Shown: positions 24,201-34,300 of the stretch, one piece after another
How positions within the stretch are numbered: position 1 is the stretch's first letter
Layout of the letters: every line of letters begins with the position of its first letter
Assembly: GCA_036362985.1 (NCBI GenBank)
Contig: JAYGXS010000001.1
Coordinates: forward strand, 54,505,358-54,569,357
Source of the DNA: Ligula intestinalis
Lineage: Eukaryota > Platyhelminthes > Cestoda > Diphyllobothriidea > Diphyllobothriidae
Reading direction: 5' to 3'
DNA length: 64,000 bases
Position numbers and translations under genes: made by a program
The notes under the pieces: generated by a model
Seen by the model: the letters and a program-made list of their open reading frames with translations, nothing else
Database searches by the model: none
What the model was told of the DNA's origin: nothing

Positions 24201-27200
24201 TAAACACTACTATGCCTACTACTATATCCAGCTGGCACGAAATCGTGTGGGTAGTAAGAAACTGACGTCTGATCTGAGCCCCGAGGAGTCTGCCAGCCTG
24301 GTACAAGAGGCAGCTAAGGCTGCTGCCACAGCGGCTTCATCGGCTGTCAACGCAATTCATCAATCAAGGTACGCTGGCTACGGGATGCTTCTTTTTGGCT
24401 GGTTTCCGATAGTCGCTGGTCTGCTTTTTGTACTCATTACGATTCGCAATACCCACGTCCATCAAGTCGCTCGAAGCTATTATACATTCTCAAAAGAAGT
24501 TACTTATTTTGAGCAGTAAGATATGGTAATAGAGCCCCATACTGCAGGTGGCCTTGTACTATCAGGAAGGGTACCCACTTACATATCCTATTTTGACACC
24601 ACATTCCGGTGGTATCTACAACCATTTCGATCATTCTGAACTTCTATACTCTTCAGTACTTTTTCGTTTTCTTTTAGCAATTCTCCTTCAGTAGAACAGC
24701 GTGTTATTATTGACAAAATGGCTGAGTATGTGGCACGCAATGGTGAAGAGTTCGAGGAAATCGTTAAAAATCAGAAAAAAGGTGACCCACGCCTGGCATT
24801 CCTTCGACCAGGTCATCTTTTCCATGCATACTACCAGTCCAAGAAGGCAGAGATAATGGCGAGTAGAGCAAAAGAATCCGCAATCAAACACTCCTCTACG
24901 GAGAAGCTTGCAGTAGGTAAGCGGAAACTCAGAAAGAAGATTTAGTGTTTTTGCCGCTGTCAGCAATATTTTACTATAAATTATAGTTTCTTAATTACTC
25001 CGTAAAACCAACTGTTTGCCACATCAAGTATTGTTAGGTTGTTCATACTTGTCAACTGCTGCCACTAACAGCCTCATTACATGTTCTGTTCATTCTGTTA
25101 ATTTATTTAAAACGGAGTCACTTAGCTGTTTTATCTAATATAGTGCTTACTGAAGTTCCAGATATACTTGATTCAAAACTTCTCTCACAAATATTGCAGA
25201 ACCGCTCACATGAATGGCTCTGCCGACCACATTTTTTAGTTTTCAATGACAAAAAAATATGCACGATACCTATAGAAGTCCTGGTAACGATTTACACATA
25301 CTGTTTTCCTGTTTAAATAGTTCGTCCTATGATTACCTTTTAGGGTCTCCAAAAAATGGAAAAGCACCCACGGTCGCGAAACCTACAAACGACACCGTTT
25401 CTAATAAAAAATTAAATGCAGCTGCAATATCCTTTCGTCTTTCAAAGTCGGCCAGTTCCGGCCGTCTCAAGGGTCTCGCTGGAGAGTCGGAGCCTTTGCC
25501 CAATGCTGCAGACTCAAATTCGTCTAATTTCGAACCCAAACTCGACCGCCCATTATCTCCGAGCATTCGCCTCTCGGGTTCTTGCAGCCTTCTTCCGGGT
25601 ATGAATAGCTATTCTTCCGATTCAGAGGGTGAAGAATCTCCTCCACCCAGTCCGACAACTCTCCCAATTCAGGAGAAAGCGAAAACAGAGGCGTCGGTGA
25701 AGACGGAAACCTCAAATGATATACTGTCGAATCCAACCTTAAACTCTTCCGACATCACCGTATTCGGTCCCCTCCAAATAGCCCAAGGTGAGGTTCACAG
25801 CAGAATTTCAATTCTTATTGTGCCTACATTTATCAAGATACATTAAAGAACCAGCTTTTAAGCTCACGGTTTATCAATGAAAAATCCGAGGTAAAAATCT
25901 TTATATCGTCTTGCTGGACGCAGCGAGACCCTTGACCCGCATGTGGATACATTTTGGTATTCGGGTTCTTCCGCAGTATGTTAAACGCTAATATAGGTTA
26001 GGAAAATACACAGCTATAAATCAACTTTTCTAAATGCCATAAAATAGAAATTCAGATAGCAATTATTAAAGTATATTTCACTGCCTATCCTAATTCCCCA
26101 CCCATAAAACCCCTATAAGCACCGTTTCCTTTGGACAAAATGCTAGCACTAGGGGTATACGAGGTACACTACTTAAATTACTGTTGCCGCATTTTACATG
26201 TTAATGAGTTAAGGCACGTACTGTTCTTTATTATTAGCTTGTACATCTTTGGCAGTCGACTATGAACATTGTAACTAATCTTTCATTGTGCACTTTTCAG
26301 TCCCTTCCCAGACACAATCCAGGGTCTTAGCTCTCCCTGTGGTGGAGACCCAGAATTTAGCCAAAGTGCCTGCCCCGCCTATAGTACAAAACCTTACCGA
26401 ACAGTCTTGCATTTCACCGACCTTGCGTATTGAACGTAAGTTTCTGTCCTAAGTTAAATCTACTATTATGTCAATTGATAAGTAATTTCTCTCGGCTCAG
26501 AATTAACCTGACTTTGCTTGTTCCTCGGGATTTTCTTAGTTATGAATTGTTGACTGAAGTCCAAAATGGTACCCGGAAGCAGGCCGCATATTACGTATGA
26601 ATAATTATCCAACCAGCTTCGCCTCCTAGGGCTCGTGCACTTATGAGGCGAAGTGGTCCTACCTACCTGTAACTTCGAATAAGTTGGTCTCTCGAGAAAT
26701 ATTAGTGAACTTATCATTTATGACCTGTCTACCGTTGTCAGTCGTTTGCGCGTAAACTTGGATTATCGTTTGCTTGTTGTGGTGTGACTACCTGTGTGAG
26801 TTCTGGATCAAGATCCTAACAATAGAATGCCTGTATTTCGTCCTACATGAAGGCTCGATTGACGAGCCTTGCTGGTAGTATTTCGCGACCGTTTGTGGAT
26901 TCGGACATCGTGATTCTTTTTAGGACCTTAACCTCTCGTAAAACGAAGAATATTTCTACTCTTTAGCTACTCCACAGACAAAGGTCCCAACTCCGCTGCC
27001 TCGATCTCACGGCTCGGATCCAATCCTGTTTGGTGCTGCCAGTAGTACTCTTACTGCAGCTGCTCCTCGTCTGGCCGAATACGTGCGTCCCCAATCGTCC
27101 GAGCAGACGTGCCCATCAACGGTACACACACCTTTGGCTGAACCGACCACTACAATGGTTGCTGCTTCCTCCCCATTACAGGCGCTTACCCCTTCGGACG

Positions 27201-28073
27201 ATCTCGCCGTCCTGACGCGGGAGTTTCGCACCGAGGACTCGCCTGAATCCGGTAAGGACAAACTTTCGGGTGAATCTGTCGATAGGTTGGACTCTACTCC
27301 CAGTCCCCCGGCCACCGCCGTCTCAGCAGCTGAGCTAGCTAGGCTGCAACGAGAGCGCCGTCAGCGCGCGGCCCTGCTAGTCGCGCGCATTAAGAGAGAC
27401 AAGGAAAGTCAGCCGGAGCCAACTGTTAAGCTACCTATTTCAGGTTCTGCGTCTCCACCTCCTCCACCACAGTCGGTCCCGAATGCTGTCGCACGTGACG
27501 TCATCGCCCAGTTGAGACTTCAGAGAGAGAGAGCTCTGGCGGCACAAGCAGAAGAAGAGGCAAAGGCTCGAAAAAAGGTAATTATATCCATTAGTCTGTT
27601 TTTCGAGTGCACTAGGCAAGAAATCTATGTATACTAGTTTCGCTTTTCTTTTCACAATATGTTGAAATTCACCGAACTCGCGAAAACGAACTGACGTCTC
27701 CCACCTTCAGGGTTTGTTGATAAAGTCGAACAGGCGTTATTTGCGACTCCTCTCTAAGCTTGCTTTTTTGACTGAAATAATTTTGCGTTTTCAGAAATAT
27801 GCCAAGTGCCCACCCAGCGCTTACGCCCTTGGCAGCTACGACCGTGACTCCCTAAATGAAAATGGCGGAGATGGCAGGAAGAGGCCTCGCCGAACATCAC
27901 CGTCATCCCGTACATCTCCAATCTCTCTGGCCGACCAAGCAATCCTGTCTTCCTCGCGACCTCGTCGACGGTCGCGTTCGCGATCGTCCTCCTCACCGCC
28001 TAGTCATCATCGAAAAGCAAATAAGAGTCCCCGCCATCACAAGAAGAGCAAGCACCGCCGACACCGCTCATAG
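9148..28073 (+). CDS. SFSWAP: SFSWAP, SURP-domain splicing regulator (11 exons)
   Basis: Homologue of suppressor of white-apricot, a nuclear RS-type regulator of alternative splicing. Exons with matching phases: 9148-9296, 16980-17146, 17586-17705, 20603-20994, 22204-22307, 23973-24368, 24678-24916, 25344-25787, 26301-26435, 26967-27577, 27795-28073. They sum to 3036 nt, or 1011 codons plus TAG, close to the human protein (about 950). Domain order: DRY_EERY-type N-terminal region (about 5-130), SURP1 (about 194-250), SURP2 (about 452-497), Ser/Pro-rich linkers, an Arg/Glu-rich helix (about 820-919) and a short RS/RH tail. The first-exon start (ATG 9148) and the exact 5' edge of exon 4 are uncertain because several in-phase AGs exist. 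Introns 1, 3 and 4 carry transposons. In Drosophila this gene represses splicing of its own early introns; whether that happens here is unknown. Confidence 0.92.
11833..12547 (-). pseudogene. LINE reverse transcriptase fragments, copy 1
   Basis: Two overlapping frames joined by a frameshift. The upstream frame holds AIQRLRNKACGVDGIPAEI, ILVLGHKKGDKTRCENYHGI and SLTDVAAKIFAIVILRRF, matching RT blocks 1-2. The downstream frame holds TLRRILEFRHSYQQPTVVCF then VDFTTAFESIHKESLW, i.e. motif A with its catalytic Asp. The palm motif with the second Asp pair lies in a region further left (11.6-11.8 kb) that is broken by more stops. Confidence 0.75.
12946..13971 (-). pseudogene. LINE endonuclease (APE-type), copy 1
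   Basis: A 341-codon frame. Visible motifs: IGCWNVRTL (start of the fold), CLSEVRL (catalytic Glu), WNGRTGP, LFVTNTCFQHR, SQIDYILVG and GNVHALVR. Functional relatives usually have GDWNARTG and GSDHALV; here the Asp of both motifs is replaced (GWNG, NVH). The endonuclease of this copy therefore looks inactive even where the frame is open. The upstream 60 codons are Thr/Ala-rich linker. Confidence 0.75.
14300..16979 (+). other. SFSWAP intron 1, distal part
   Basis: Intron between LINE copy 1 and exon 2. It contains the tandem duplication at 15386-15850 and no frame that I recognise. The AG before 16980 has a pyrimidine-rich lead (TTTTCGCTCCTCCAG). Confidence 0.6.
15386..15850 (+). repeat. Intronic tandem duplication, about 200-250 bp unit
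   Basis: Two diverged units share AGAAGTGCTAGTTCTAGTA (15429 and 15633), then TTTTAGTAA (15501 and 15748) and ACGTGTATTTA followed by ATAGCTGAAG. The offset grows from 204 to 247 bases, so one unit has an insertion or the other a deletion of about 43 bases. A third weak trace (GATAATTCTAGTAATCC) is near 16285. Confidence 0.65.
16980..17146 (+). CDS. SFSWAP: SFSWAP exon 2
   Basis: Begins with the base that completes the split Arg, then FDCRGYLPDFSEYDADNVI and LEELCDYERYLELEVDVQE. This aligns with the vertebrate RYDGRGHLHDLSEYDAE...EALCDEERYLAL. Donor AGG|GTGAGT. Leaves one base in phase for exon 3. Confidence 0.9.
17586..17705 (+). CDS. SFSWAP: SFSWAP exon 3
   Basis: Acceptor TTTTTTATAG. Encodes EEEVKRECEAVRSSYAAVDF and SYEAKAASSPRDTGADESK, matching the [22 protein letters not shown]-type end of the N-terminal domain. 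Donor CGG|GTTAGT. Confidence 0.85.
17706..20602 (+). other. SFSWAP intron 3
   Basis: Non-coding. It contains the MITE-like hairpin at 18335-18435, a G-run near 19642-19655, and two diverged copies of a roughly 48-bp unit (about 19845 and 20036) sharing TTAAAATTTGTAAGTA. An open frame at 17711-18223 has no recognisable domain and is judged chance. Confidence 0.55.
18335..18435. mobile_element. MITE-like palindrome with TA flanks
   Basis: About 101 bp whose ends are inverted repeats of about 21 bases: AGTAGTCGCCGGTTATTAAG on the left, and on the right CTTAATAACTGGCGACTACT, with one mismatch. TA dinucleotides flank both sides. A start like CAGTAGTCGCC and a TA target are as expected for small non-autonomous pogo/Tigger or other Tc1/mariner derivatives. 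It has no coding capacity. Confidence 0.7.
20603..20994 (+). CDS. SFSWAP: SFSWAP exon 4 (SURP1)
   Basis: Carries the first SURP module: AAIIERTAVFIARNSTQMEI, VLKAKQASNSQFQFLNHDSE and LNPFYKELVKLI. These have the expected hydrophobic helix, the QFxFL strand and the NPFYK turn. It is preceded by an acidic/Ser linker and LPPYMVLPQTD. The acceptor could be any of four in-phase AGs at 20584, 20590, 20602 or 20611. Donor GAG|GTAGGC. Confidence 0.9.
21085..22010 (+). mobile_element. Penelope-like element RT fragment in SFSWAP intron 4
   Basis: Translation shows MLSFDVTSIFTSI (motif A), TKDTPMGSPLSGFIAEAILQ, then across a stop or frameshift ARYVDDF (YVDD-type palm), IEILDVLVHRKTYGNLKAVV, and a C-terminal linker AAARFLQPLGIGIIHRPKAT. 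This is the PLE RT order. The GIY-YIG endonuclease expected after the linker is missing or unrecognisable. The N-terminal finger region is also absent. It is a decayed partial copy in the same orientation as the gene, from a lineage different from the 41.9 kb element. Confidence 0.8.
22204..22307 (+). CDS. SFSWAP: SFSWAP exon 5
   Basis: Acceptor TTCCATTGTAG. Encodes VDDEPYQLKLPKVDISNTAY and ASLINRFKKSNEDK, corresponding to the vertebrate segment that follows SURP1 (LKVVDPDHPLAALVRKA). Donor AA|GTAAGT leaves two bases, completed by the first base of exon 6. Confidence 0.85.
22483..22545. repeat. Near-perfect 29-bp-arm hairpin
   Basis: The arms 22483-22511 and 22517-22545 are inverted copies, with 27 Watson-Crick pairs, 2 G-T mismatches and a five-base loop. 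Weaker pairing extends outward to about 22462 and 22566. The right arm (AAGTATTGTCCCAGCGATTG onward) closely matches 39197-39218, the sequence just after a hammerhead-like motif. It lies about 470 bases downstream of the PLE RT fragment, so it is probably a pair of element ends joined head to head. Confidence 0.8.
22567..23972 (+). other. SFSWAP intron 5 remainder
   Basis: No recognised coding sequence. Contains a C-run at about 23493-23506 and AT-rich DNA before exon 6. Confidence 0.5.
23973..24368 (+). CDS. SFSWAP: SFSWAP exon 6
   Basis: Phase requires the acceptor TACATCTTAG|A at 23973 rather than the nearby GGCAG. Encodes a Ser/Pro/Ala-rich linker, then a Tyr-rich segment (YEQCYQNYYKHYYAYYYIQL) and an Ala-rich helix. 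The Tyr-rich stretch corresponds to the VAAMYYSYYMLPDGTYC-like region between the SURP modules in vertebrates. Donor AAG|GTACGC. The reading frame stays open past the donor to 24519, which is read-through. Confidence 0.85.
24678..24916 (+). CDS. SFSWAP: SFSWAP exon 7 (SURP2)
   Basis: Contains VIIDKMAEYVARNGEEFEEI, DPRLAFLRPGHLFHAYY and a basic tail. This is a clear second SURP module, matching VIDKLAEYVARNGLKFE...FEFLQPWHQYNAYY. Acceptor TTTTCTTTTAG; donor TAG|GTAAGC. Confidence 0.93.
25344..25787 (+). CDS. SFSWAP: SFSWAP exon 8
   Basis: Low-complexity Ser/Pro/Lys-rich exon with ISFRLSKSASSGRLKGL and YSSDSEGEESPPPSPTTLP. The acidic SDSEGEE and proline run resemble the linker of vertebrate SFSWAP. 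Donor AAG|GTGAGG. Confidence 0.8.
26301..26435 (+). CDS. SFSWAP: SFSWAP exon 9
   Basis: Short linker exon (VPSQTQSRVLALPVVETQNL and following). Defined by acceptor GCACTTTTCAG, donor AAC|GTAAGT and phase agreement on both sides. No domain visible. Confidence 0.7.
26967..27577 (+). CDS. SFSWAP: SFSWAP exon 10
   Basis: Pro/Ala/Thr-rich first half, then an Arg/Glu helix (ELARLQRERRQRAALLVARI), a SASPPPPPQSVPN linker, and a second charged helix (DVIAQLRLQRERALAAQAEE) ending KARKK. This corresponds to the charged region before the RS domain of the family. Acceptor TACTCTTTAG; donor AAG|GTAATT at a codon boundary. Confidence 0.85.
27795..28073 (+). CDS. SFSWAP: SFSWAP exon 11 (RS tail, stop)
   Basis: Acceptor TTGCGTTTTCAG. 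Encodes KYAKCPPSAYALGSYDRDS and an Arg/Ser-rich tail (RRRSRSRSSSSPPSHH, HHKKSKHRRHRS), ending TAG 28071-28073. The RS domain is shorter than in vertebrates. No canonical AATAAA is seen in the next 200 bases. Confidence 0.88.
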   Translation, partial: KYAKCPPSAYALGSYDRDSLNENGGDGRKRPRRTSPSSRTSPISLADQAILSSSRPRRRSRSRSSSSPPSHHRKANKSPRHHKKSKHRRHRS

Positions 28074-30704
28074 CAGTTGCACAAACTGCTCCGTTTTTGC
28101 GATAAGTTTTTTTCGGATTCTGAACTTCTTACAATATAGTCCTCATGTATAGTCACCTGGACCGTTTCACTTCAATATATATATGACCGTTTTCACTTCC
28201 GACTACTTTATTCGTGTGAATACTCTCACGGATCTCCGGCCATACTTTGGATGCCTCGGATTTCGAAATGTAGGAGAAAATGTTTCGGCATAATCGTAGA
28301 CAAACTCTACGAACTACCTTAGATGCCGAATGCTCCTGTCAGTTTTAGTTACGGCCGAATTCACACAGGTACTGCAGATACAGCGAATTAAAACACAGCG
28401 GAGGATGGTGAGAAAAAAAGCAAGTACATTTTGTAACTGACCTGCAAACCAAAAACTTTCTAAGTAATTTAGTTGCATGGGGCGCAATGTGAGCAATAGG
28501 TGCAAATTGAAAAGGAGATTAAAGCGAGTCCGCATTGCACATTACGTGCGTGTCGAGGTAAACAAGGCGGAAGAGGCGTCCGCGCCAGTAGTGTACTTAA
28601 ACAAACGAGCACCAATAGTGCTGTGATTGATTGGAAATGCCTAAATCAAAATAAGACGTGTAGGGGGAGGGAGGAAGGAAGGGATGAGGGTGCCGAACGG
28701 TATCAATAGGCAGAGGTCAGGGAAGTATCGATGGCGACAGCCATGTCAGGTTTTCGCAGAGTGTGTTGTACCTGTGCAGCGCGGTCTGGTGAGGCAGTTT
28801 TTTCATGAGAATCACTGGACCTCTTCAAGAGGTTTTGTGTTTCAGATAGCCTGCAAGAAAAATCATTTACATGGTCAGAACCAGCAGCAAACAAACTGTT
28901 AGAATGAAGTAGTGTTTATTCACGGTTCGGCGCATTTTCCTCACTATAAACAATTTGACACGCTCGAAGTTATCACAGTACGCTAAAAACCGTGGCTTGA
29001 AACGTGGTCTTGCTTGGGCCTCGCGGTCAGCTCAGTGCGGTGGATCAAGAGTCTGGCTGCAATGGTTCCTTAATGTGGCCTCTGAAACGCCCGCTCCGTT
29101 AAGGTGTAGGCCAGGTGTGGCGACACGTTTAGGAGTGACTCCATCCAATCTAACCCAGTTCTGGTCTTCTTGACACCGAATGATGTGGGAAAGTGAAACA
29201 GAGTGAAGTAGATGCATCGAAAGCATAGTATCACCACAATTCAACGCAAGTCACTGTCCCTGCGTTTACCTGCTGTACAATACATGGTGGTGCTCGTCCA
29301 GAACTACGGTCGAACCGATGACAATCTGCTTCTTTCAGCCCTTTGAATGACGTCAACTAGTAGTCAGGTAACAGTGGAGATTCTAAGCAATCATAGCAAG
29401 CGCTTAGGCATACTTTAGGACCGAAGCAGTAGGCAGCGCTCGAGTTAGGTATCGAGGCAACAAATATCGATTGGCGAGCGTATTATTCGACGTCAACGCC
29501 ACGATAGTCTCCATAAAATTTGGCACCAAGGAATTTAGGCACGCAGGGCGCATTGTTCAACATAACTTACATCAAACATATGCGCTTGAATTGTTCTTGT
29601 AGACCGTTTTCGTTCGGAGTTGACTGCAGGGCTGCCGTGATAACCTCAGGTTGGGGGCTCCGATTTTCCTTTTCTAGTCGTTGGGTACTTTTGGTAATAG
29701 TAGGTAACGGAGGTTTGGCAGAGTTTGCCAGGCCATTTTGAATATTCGCGTCCGGAGATTGTGTTCGAAGACCACTGTTTTGTCCTGAGGACGCGCTTTC
29801 TGCAGAAGGATCTTCCTGACGCTGTCAAGTATTTACCAAAATGATAAGTACAAGTTAGGAGACTTCTAGCGTATGGTGTGTATGTGTGTCACTAAATTAA
29901 ACAAAGTATTAATAATTTTTAAGTTGCTCTATCAGTCTACCTGTTTCAGATGTACAGAGTTCGAGACAGTGATCGCTAACGCCTGCTTAAAGTAGCGAGT
30001 TATTAACAAAGAGCTAAGCACGTTGGCGTCCAAGGCTTTCTTGACCGAATTATTGCCGACACCTGATGGCAAGGGATCAAAATTCGACCACCTCAGAGGC
30101 CGTGAAGCGACCACACAAGCGCAAAGTATATTAAGAGTAAGGACGAATTAGCTAAGCAACTGTTTAGGGTATAATCACGACACATACGGCCAGCGACAGT
30201 GACGTTTGCCATAAAAGCTTCTAATTGAAAAGTAAAAGACGTAAAAAAATGGGATCGCCGCAGTAGGTTTTCAAGCAAGGTTTAGTCATTCCTGAGAAGC
30301 TTGACTGGAAACTTCTATTTGATGCATGGTAGCTATTCAAAAAGCTTGATGCACTAAATAGACAGTTTTCTTATGGCCGAGATTCGGTTGTTTAAAGTAA
30401 TCGCGCAGAACATCGGCTTACTTGATTTTAACTTAAAGTAGCGACCCTAAAACGAATAACAGGTTAGATACCCGTTGAGTAGAAGTCATGCGGACGAAGC
30501 TAATATTATTGTTGCTGCTTCAAGTCAGCAGCGAAATAAGCAACTCCTCACATTGTCAGTTTTATAGTCTTCTGAAGCTAGTTTTATCATTTAATAGGAA
30601 GTCCAAGGTTTATAATGAACGAGTATAGCTTCCTTTTCAACTCAACAGACTATGTAACGACACGAAGTACTGAAAAATTGCAAGTCGGTGGAAACTAATA
30701 AAGG
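28074..30704. other. Intergenic, convergent SFSWAP and CEP44 ends
   Basis: The 3' ends of the two genes face each other here. I see no recognisable coding sequence or RNA gene. Confidence 0.5.
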
Positions 30705-31304
30705 TTATGTAGTCTCAAATTTAAAGGAAAAGCGCTTCACACTAACGCAGTGCCGGGTGCTTACGTCTGTTGGAACTTTGTGGGCTCTACTATCTATGAA
30801 AGTGGTCCGCCTTGTAATAGATGAGATAGAAGTGGGCTTGTTGTAACAGTCACCGCTATCGTTGCTGTTGTTGTAGCTGGGATGCCTTCTTTCCAAACCG
30901 ATTGGGTCACAGTATGAGGGCATAGGCGAAGAATCATCAGAAATACGATGTCGCAGATACGATTTCCGAAGGACGGTGTTGTTGAAAATGGCGCGGCTAG
31001 TGGATTGGGCGCGTTCTCCTGAGGGCAAAAAATAGTCCCCTTCATGTGTAGACAGCCAGGGGTAGGTTTCCAGATCTCGCGAACTGGAGTTCGCCGGACT
31101 GGTGGAGAGGCCCCATGACGAGGTAGTGGGTTTTGGCGGCAAGAGAAAGTCAACGGCATCACCGGCGACCGAACACTTGGTTCTTGCATCGCTAACACTA
31201 GGAGACCGGTCGGGGTTGCGGATGGCGGCGGTTGTGTCTGCAGGACACACGTTTTGTGGCAAAGTTGGAGCAGGAGCAAAATCTCCGTCTCTGACAGGCA
31301 CTGA
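30705..31304 (-). CDS. CEP44: CEP44-like last exon
   Basis: Acceptor TTTTTTGTTCTGTTAG before 31304. 199 codons starting SVPVRDGDFAPAPTLPQ, with Ser/Thr/Pro/Asn-rich disordered composition, ending at a stop at 30705-30707. Assigned to this gene by strand, order and matching phase 0. There is no domain to confirm it, so it could belong to another transcript. Confidence 0.55.
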   Translation of the reverse strand, partial: SVPVRDGDFAPAPTLPQNVCPADTTAAIRNPDRSPSVSDARTKCSVAGDAVDFLLPPKPTTSSWGLSTSPANSSSRDLETYPWLSTHEGDYFLPSGERAQSTSRAIFNNTVLRKSYLRHRISDDSSPMPSYCDPIGLERRHPSYNNSNDSGDCYNKPTSISSITRRTTFIDSRAHKVPTDVSTRHCVSVKRFSFKFETT

Positions 31305-34300
31305 CTAACAGAACAAAAAATAGCAGACATGTCAGTCGAAATTGCGGAAAACTTCAAAACTGTGCTAAATCAATAGCACTGGACACTAAAAGTCACTTAA
31401 AGACACGATAACGCCAATGCAACGAACGGAGATAGACATTTTATTCAGTGCCAAGGATAACCGTCTTCGCGTCATCTGTGTATAAGATATAATGGTAACC
31501 AGAACTAACTAAGTTGTATTTTGACCACCACTGTCACCAGAACGTCGTGTTCATTTGTGTTTGTGGTAGTAAAACTGAATTTCAAGGTATCTTGCTCACT
31601 ATGTCTTTTAATTCCTACCGAGTTTCAATATTTAAAAAAATTCAAAACGACGAGGAAAACTGGTTGAAGAATCTAAAAATACCATGAACGCGTACCACGC
31701 ACGACCTGGTCTCTAACTCCATACGAAACAAAGTTAAATTAAAGAAAATAATATTGGACTTCACTTACGCGGTGGTACGATAAAAAACGTCACAGTCTAG
31801 TCATCAGTTCTGTACAGGACACAGCTAGCCTTTCAGTTGACAAGGACACAACTTTTGGTGCGTTATTGTAGTAAAACGTGTGCTTAGGCGTTTACTGTGA
31901 GGAAAGCGGAATCGATTTTAACCTCTTTGCTCGGTTTAACCGCTTTGCTCGGTAGACTCGGCGGTGGCGGTCCACAGACAAAAGTGATTCGCGTTCTGGC
32001 GTAGCGCAGCAGCATCAAAAATTTTAGGGCCCATAATAAATACCCATGACTCTGTGTTGTTTCATTTGACCGGACACCTGTTCCCACTTGGAGGCAGTAA
32101 AAAGGTCGACCGAAAGCCACCCAAATAGGTAGATGGTCACCAGACTCCTGGCTTTCCTTTCTTTGCCCATCACGTTTCACTCTTTCAAGCAGTTTTCTAA
32201 TAGAACCGTTGATATTATTAATATGTAAATGCTATATGCAGTCGCGTAAGTTAATCATGTCATTACATTATGCATGGTTCGTCGCCTTTATCTTCTATCA
32301 AATGTATTATGAAAAAATGTTGTCCTTCATTATTCCCAGTTGTGAAAAATTCGACGGCCCTGGCGGGATTCAAATCCACAACAGTAAAGGAAAGGTTTTA
32401 GTAAAGCCAACGCTCTAGCCAACTGAGCTACGAGGTCCCACTAAGAGCCATGCATTTAATCACGCTTAAGTTGCCCAACCAACGGCAACGTATGGAATCT
32501 ACCAATTCTGATACAGCAAACTGACTGCATGTACAGGATTTCCTAAGCAATCAATCTAGAATCCACTAGACTCAATTAATAAAGGGGTTCTGGCTAGTGT
32601 AACACTTTACTTATGCACTCAAATTAATCATGCAAATCTGCCAAAAAAACTGTGAATGTTGTCTCTATCACTTCTATGGGTGGTTTTGTCCTAGCGGCGA
32701 CTCATAGGCGCCTTAAAACCGAGAAGACTACATTTCGACGACACGATTTTAGTCGTATTTAGCTCCATTAACCCTTTCAAATGATTAATGTCAGGGGGTT
32801 TTAAAGTATGCGAGTTGTTCGTGCTCAATCAAGTACTCAGAAGGATGTTTTGAGATCCACAGTGACCCTATTAAGCGAGGTTTTAGTAATAGATGTGCGC
32901 GCAATTTCGTTTTCTTGCTTTAAAAGCCAACTGGGAAAGTGCTCTACAGATCTGGCTGCCAATTGTCGTTGCGTTTGCCCAATGTGCTTAGATTCGCAAG
33001 TGCATGTAATTTCATAGACACAGTTTGAAGTGGAGTGCACTGGCAAGGCAGCCTTGTTATTAAAAAGTTCTGCAGTACTTGCATGCTTTACATTTAAACC
33101 AGGAAAACAAAAACCTAACCTAAAGCAAACTTTTGTTACAAATGATAATTGAAAATGAAAAATGTGACCTGGCCCAGCGAATGCTGCTCGCTGTGTAGAT
33201 TTGGTTCAAGGAGGCCTTTAAATGTGTTTCAAGTAACTTAAACAGCTGTTGTACATGTACAAACCTCGCGTATCTAACCAAATAAATAAAAGAAGCTTGT
33301 ATTCAGGATGTATCATACTGGCCCAATCGTTCGAAGTACCAATCACTCGTAGGTACGACAATGTCGCTTTATTTCGGTACAAAAATCAGACGGGACTGGC
33401 AACGTTGGATTTACAGGATAAACATAAATGACAGAAAGATACGAATGCAAAATCCAGGCATGTATTTTGCCGATATTCTGCTGTTGCCTAACATAGCTGC
33501 GAGGGGTTCGGCTCATCAGTGGGTTCACCGGCATTCCTTGCGTGCTTTCTGAGAGACACTCCAGTTTTTAAAATACAGCTTTTAAATTTCCCCGGAGGTT
33601 AATAGTTAACATGGATAAAGTCAGTTTTAACAAATGTTTATGGGTACAAACCAAAGGTTGATGTTTGGACTGAAGTTCAACCATCACAGGGTGTAATCGT
33701 GGAATATTCCCTAAATTGCAAACAGACAGTCCGTAATATCTATTGAGGTTAAAATATAACTGTCGCTATTAGCCTACAAGTCTTAGTAGCAGTAAGCTAC
33801 GCCAAGTAAGAGATTAACTGCTGAAGCGATAAAAAGAAGCAATGTTAAAACCGGAGTGTCTACCAGGAGATACTGTGGGGCCCACTGATGAGCCAAATCC
33901 CTCGTAGCTATGTCATGCTAAACATCAGCTAAACACGTGCTAGGAATTTTAACTTTTACCAGTGCCGCTATCTTGATGTATTTTGTAGCAGTAATATATA
34001 CTACTGGCCGTCTATTGTCAGTCTAAGGAATATCACGCGGTTCTCCTGCCGTGACTGGTGGACTTCCGTCCACATATGCATAACAACTTCCGGTCTGCGT
34101 TCACAAAGCCTAGTTTCGACTGATAGCCCTCAAGGTAACTATTCATTTATGGGGCTTATAACAGCATAGCACTGATATGCTATCACATTTTGGAAAGCGA
34201 GCACTACATATTTGACTCCCTTGTAGGTTCTGGTTAATTTTATTCCCTAAATCACAAACAAAATGGACAGGGCACAGAAGACTTTAGAATTTGTTCAAAC

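Noticed and set aside
24369..24519. Extension of SFSWAP exon 6, with a membrane-like stretch, to 24519
   Set aside because: The donor at 24369 joins in phase to SURP2. The hydrophobic tail is intronic read-through.
26848..26868. Short perfect hairpin AAGGCTCG/CGAGCCTT
   Set aside because: An eight-pair hairpin in a short intron with no context for a function. Expected by chance at this scale.
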